NCBI GenBank assembly: GCA_024682015.1
Contig: JAIKZT010000194.1
Coordinates: 1 to 5,900 of the forward strand
Direction: 5' to 3'
DNA from: Clostridia bacterium
GTDB taxonomy: Bacteria; Bacillota; Clostridia; Peptostreptococcales; Anaerovoracaceae
DNA length: 5,900 nucleotides
Shown here piece by piece: positions 5,743-5,900 of the stretch. The position numbers were made by a program, and so were the translations under genes. Numbering within the stretch: the first letter of the stretch is position 1; each line of letters starts with the position of its first letter. Below the pieces are notes generated by a model. That model was not told the DNA's origin. It did no database searches and was given only the letters and a program-made list of their open reading frames with translations.

Positions 5743-5900
5743 ATGTCCATTCTTGCAGCATTCATGGTCCCTCATCCGCCCATGATCGTCCCGGCCGTCG
5801 GGCGGGGCAGCGAAAAACAGATCCTTGAGACGACAAAGGCTTACGAGCGGGTCGCCGAGGAGATCGCCGCGCTGAAGCCCCAGACCATCCTCATCACCAG
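5743..5900 (+). CDS. LigB-like (class III extradiol dioxygenase-type) protein of the AmmeMemoRadiSam system, N-terminal fragment
   Basis: Only the first 52 codons are present; the gene runs off the window. The ATG at 5743 has GGAGG (5731-5735) with a 7-base gap. The start MSILAAFMVPHPPMIVPAVG, followed by GRGSEKQI, an AYERVAEEIAALKP helix and a TILIT strand, matches the LigB-family N-terminus. His11 in VPHPP corresponds to a conserved metal ligand of class III extradiol dioxygenases. In Clostridia this kind of start usually belongs to a protein of about 450-470 residues with a C-terminal AMMECR1 domain, annotated as AmmeMemoRadiSam system protein A and found beside a radical SAM protein. The fusion and neighbours lie outside the window, so they are inference. 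The reaction of this system is not established; a true aromatic ring-cleaving role is an alternative. It has its own promoter and is not part of the sigma/anti-sigma unit. Confidence 0.8.
   Translation, partial: MSILAAFMVPHPPMIVPAVGRGSEKQILETTKAYERVAEEIAALKPQTILIT

Noticed and set aside
1..5900. CRISPR arrays, tRNA or rRNA genes, insertion sequences, attachment sites
   Set aside because: No direct-repeat arrays, no cloverleaf or rRNA-like segments, and no transposase, integrase or terminal inverted repeats were seen.

Overview
This GC-rich window (roughly 60% by eye) reads entirely on the + strand. It looks like a chromosomal stretch from a high-GC member of the Firmicutes (Bacillota), probably class Clostridia. 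The reasons are strong Shine-Dalgarno sites (AAGGAGGTGA type), short GC-rich hairpin terminators followed by T-tracts, a sigma factor/anti-sigma pair with an N-terminal HxxxCxxC zinc finger of the kind common in Clostridia, and a LigB-type gene start typical of the clostridial AmmeMemoRadiSam proteins. The taxonomic call is inference; no rRNA or marker gene is present.

Layout. Positions 1-1776 hold the 3' part of a hydantoinase/oxoprolinase A-subunit gene (hyuA), whose 5' end lies outside the window. Thirteen bases later comes the complete B-subunit gene (hyuB, 1790-3451). Together they should form an ATP-dependent amidohydrolase acting on a cyclic amide such as a hydantoin; the exact substrate cannot be read from sequence. 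Two hairpin/T-tract terminators lie back to back after hyuB (3449-3472 and 3474-3505). A small, very acidic open reading frame of unknown function (about 3510-3830) follows at once, with no visible ribosome binding site, and ends before a strong terminator (3864-3888).

Positions 3889-5698 form a self-contained regulatory unit. An ECF-type sigma factor (TTG start at 3973, ending 4461) overlaps by 11 bases a membrane-anchored zinc-finger anti-sigma factor (4451-5641) that has an unusually large, roughly 300-residue extracytoplasmic domain. A 10-bp-stem terminator closes this unit. The window ends in the first 52 codons of a LigB-like gene (from 5743) of the AmmeMemoRadiSam type, with its own extended -10 promoter just behind that terminator.

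How the genes work together. HyuA and HyuB are subunits of one enzyme. The sigma and anti-sigma proteins form a signal-responsive switch in which the ectodomain presumably senses an envelope or extracellular cue and releases the sigma factor. There is no sequence evidence that the switch controls the hydantoinase genes, which are separated from it by three terminators. The most interesting items are the anti-sigma ectodomain, which resembles a gluzincin (peptidase MA-like) protein without an intact active site, and the orphan acidic ORF placed directly behind tandem terminators.
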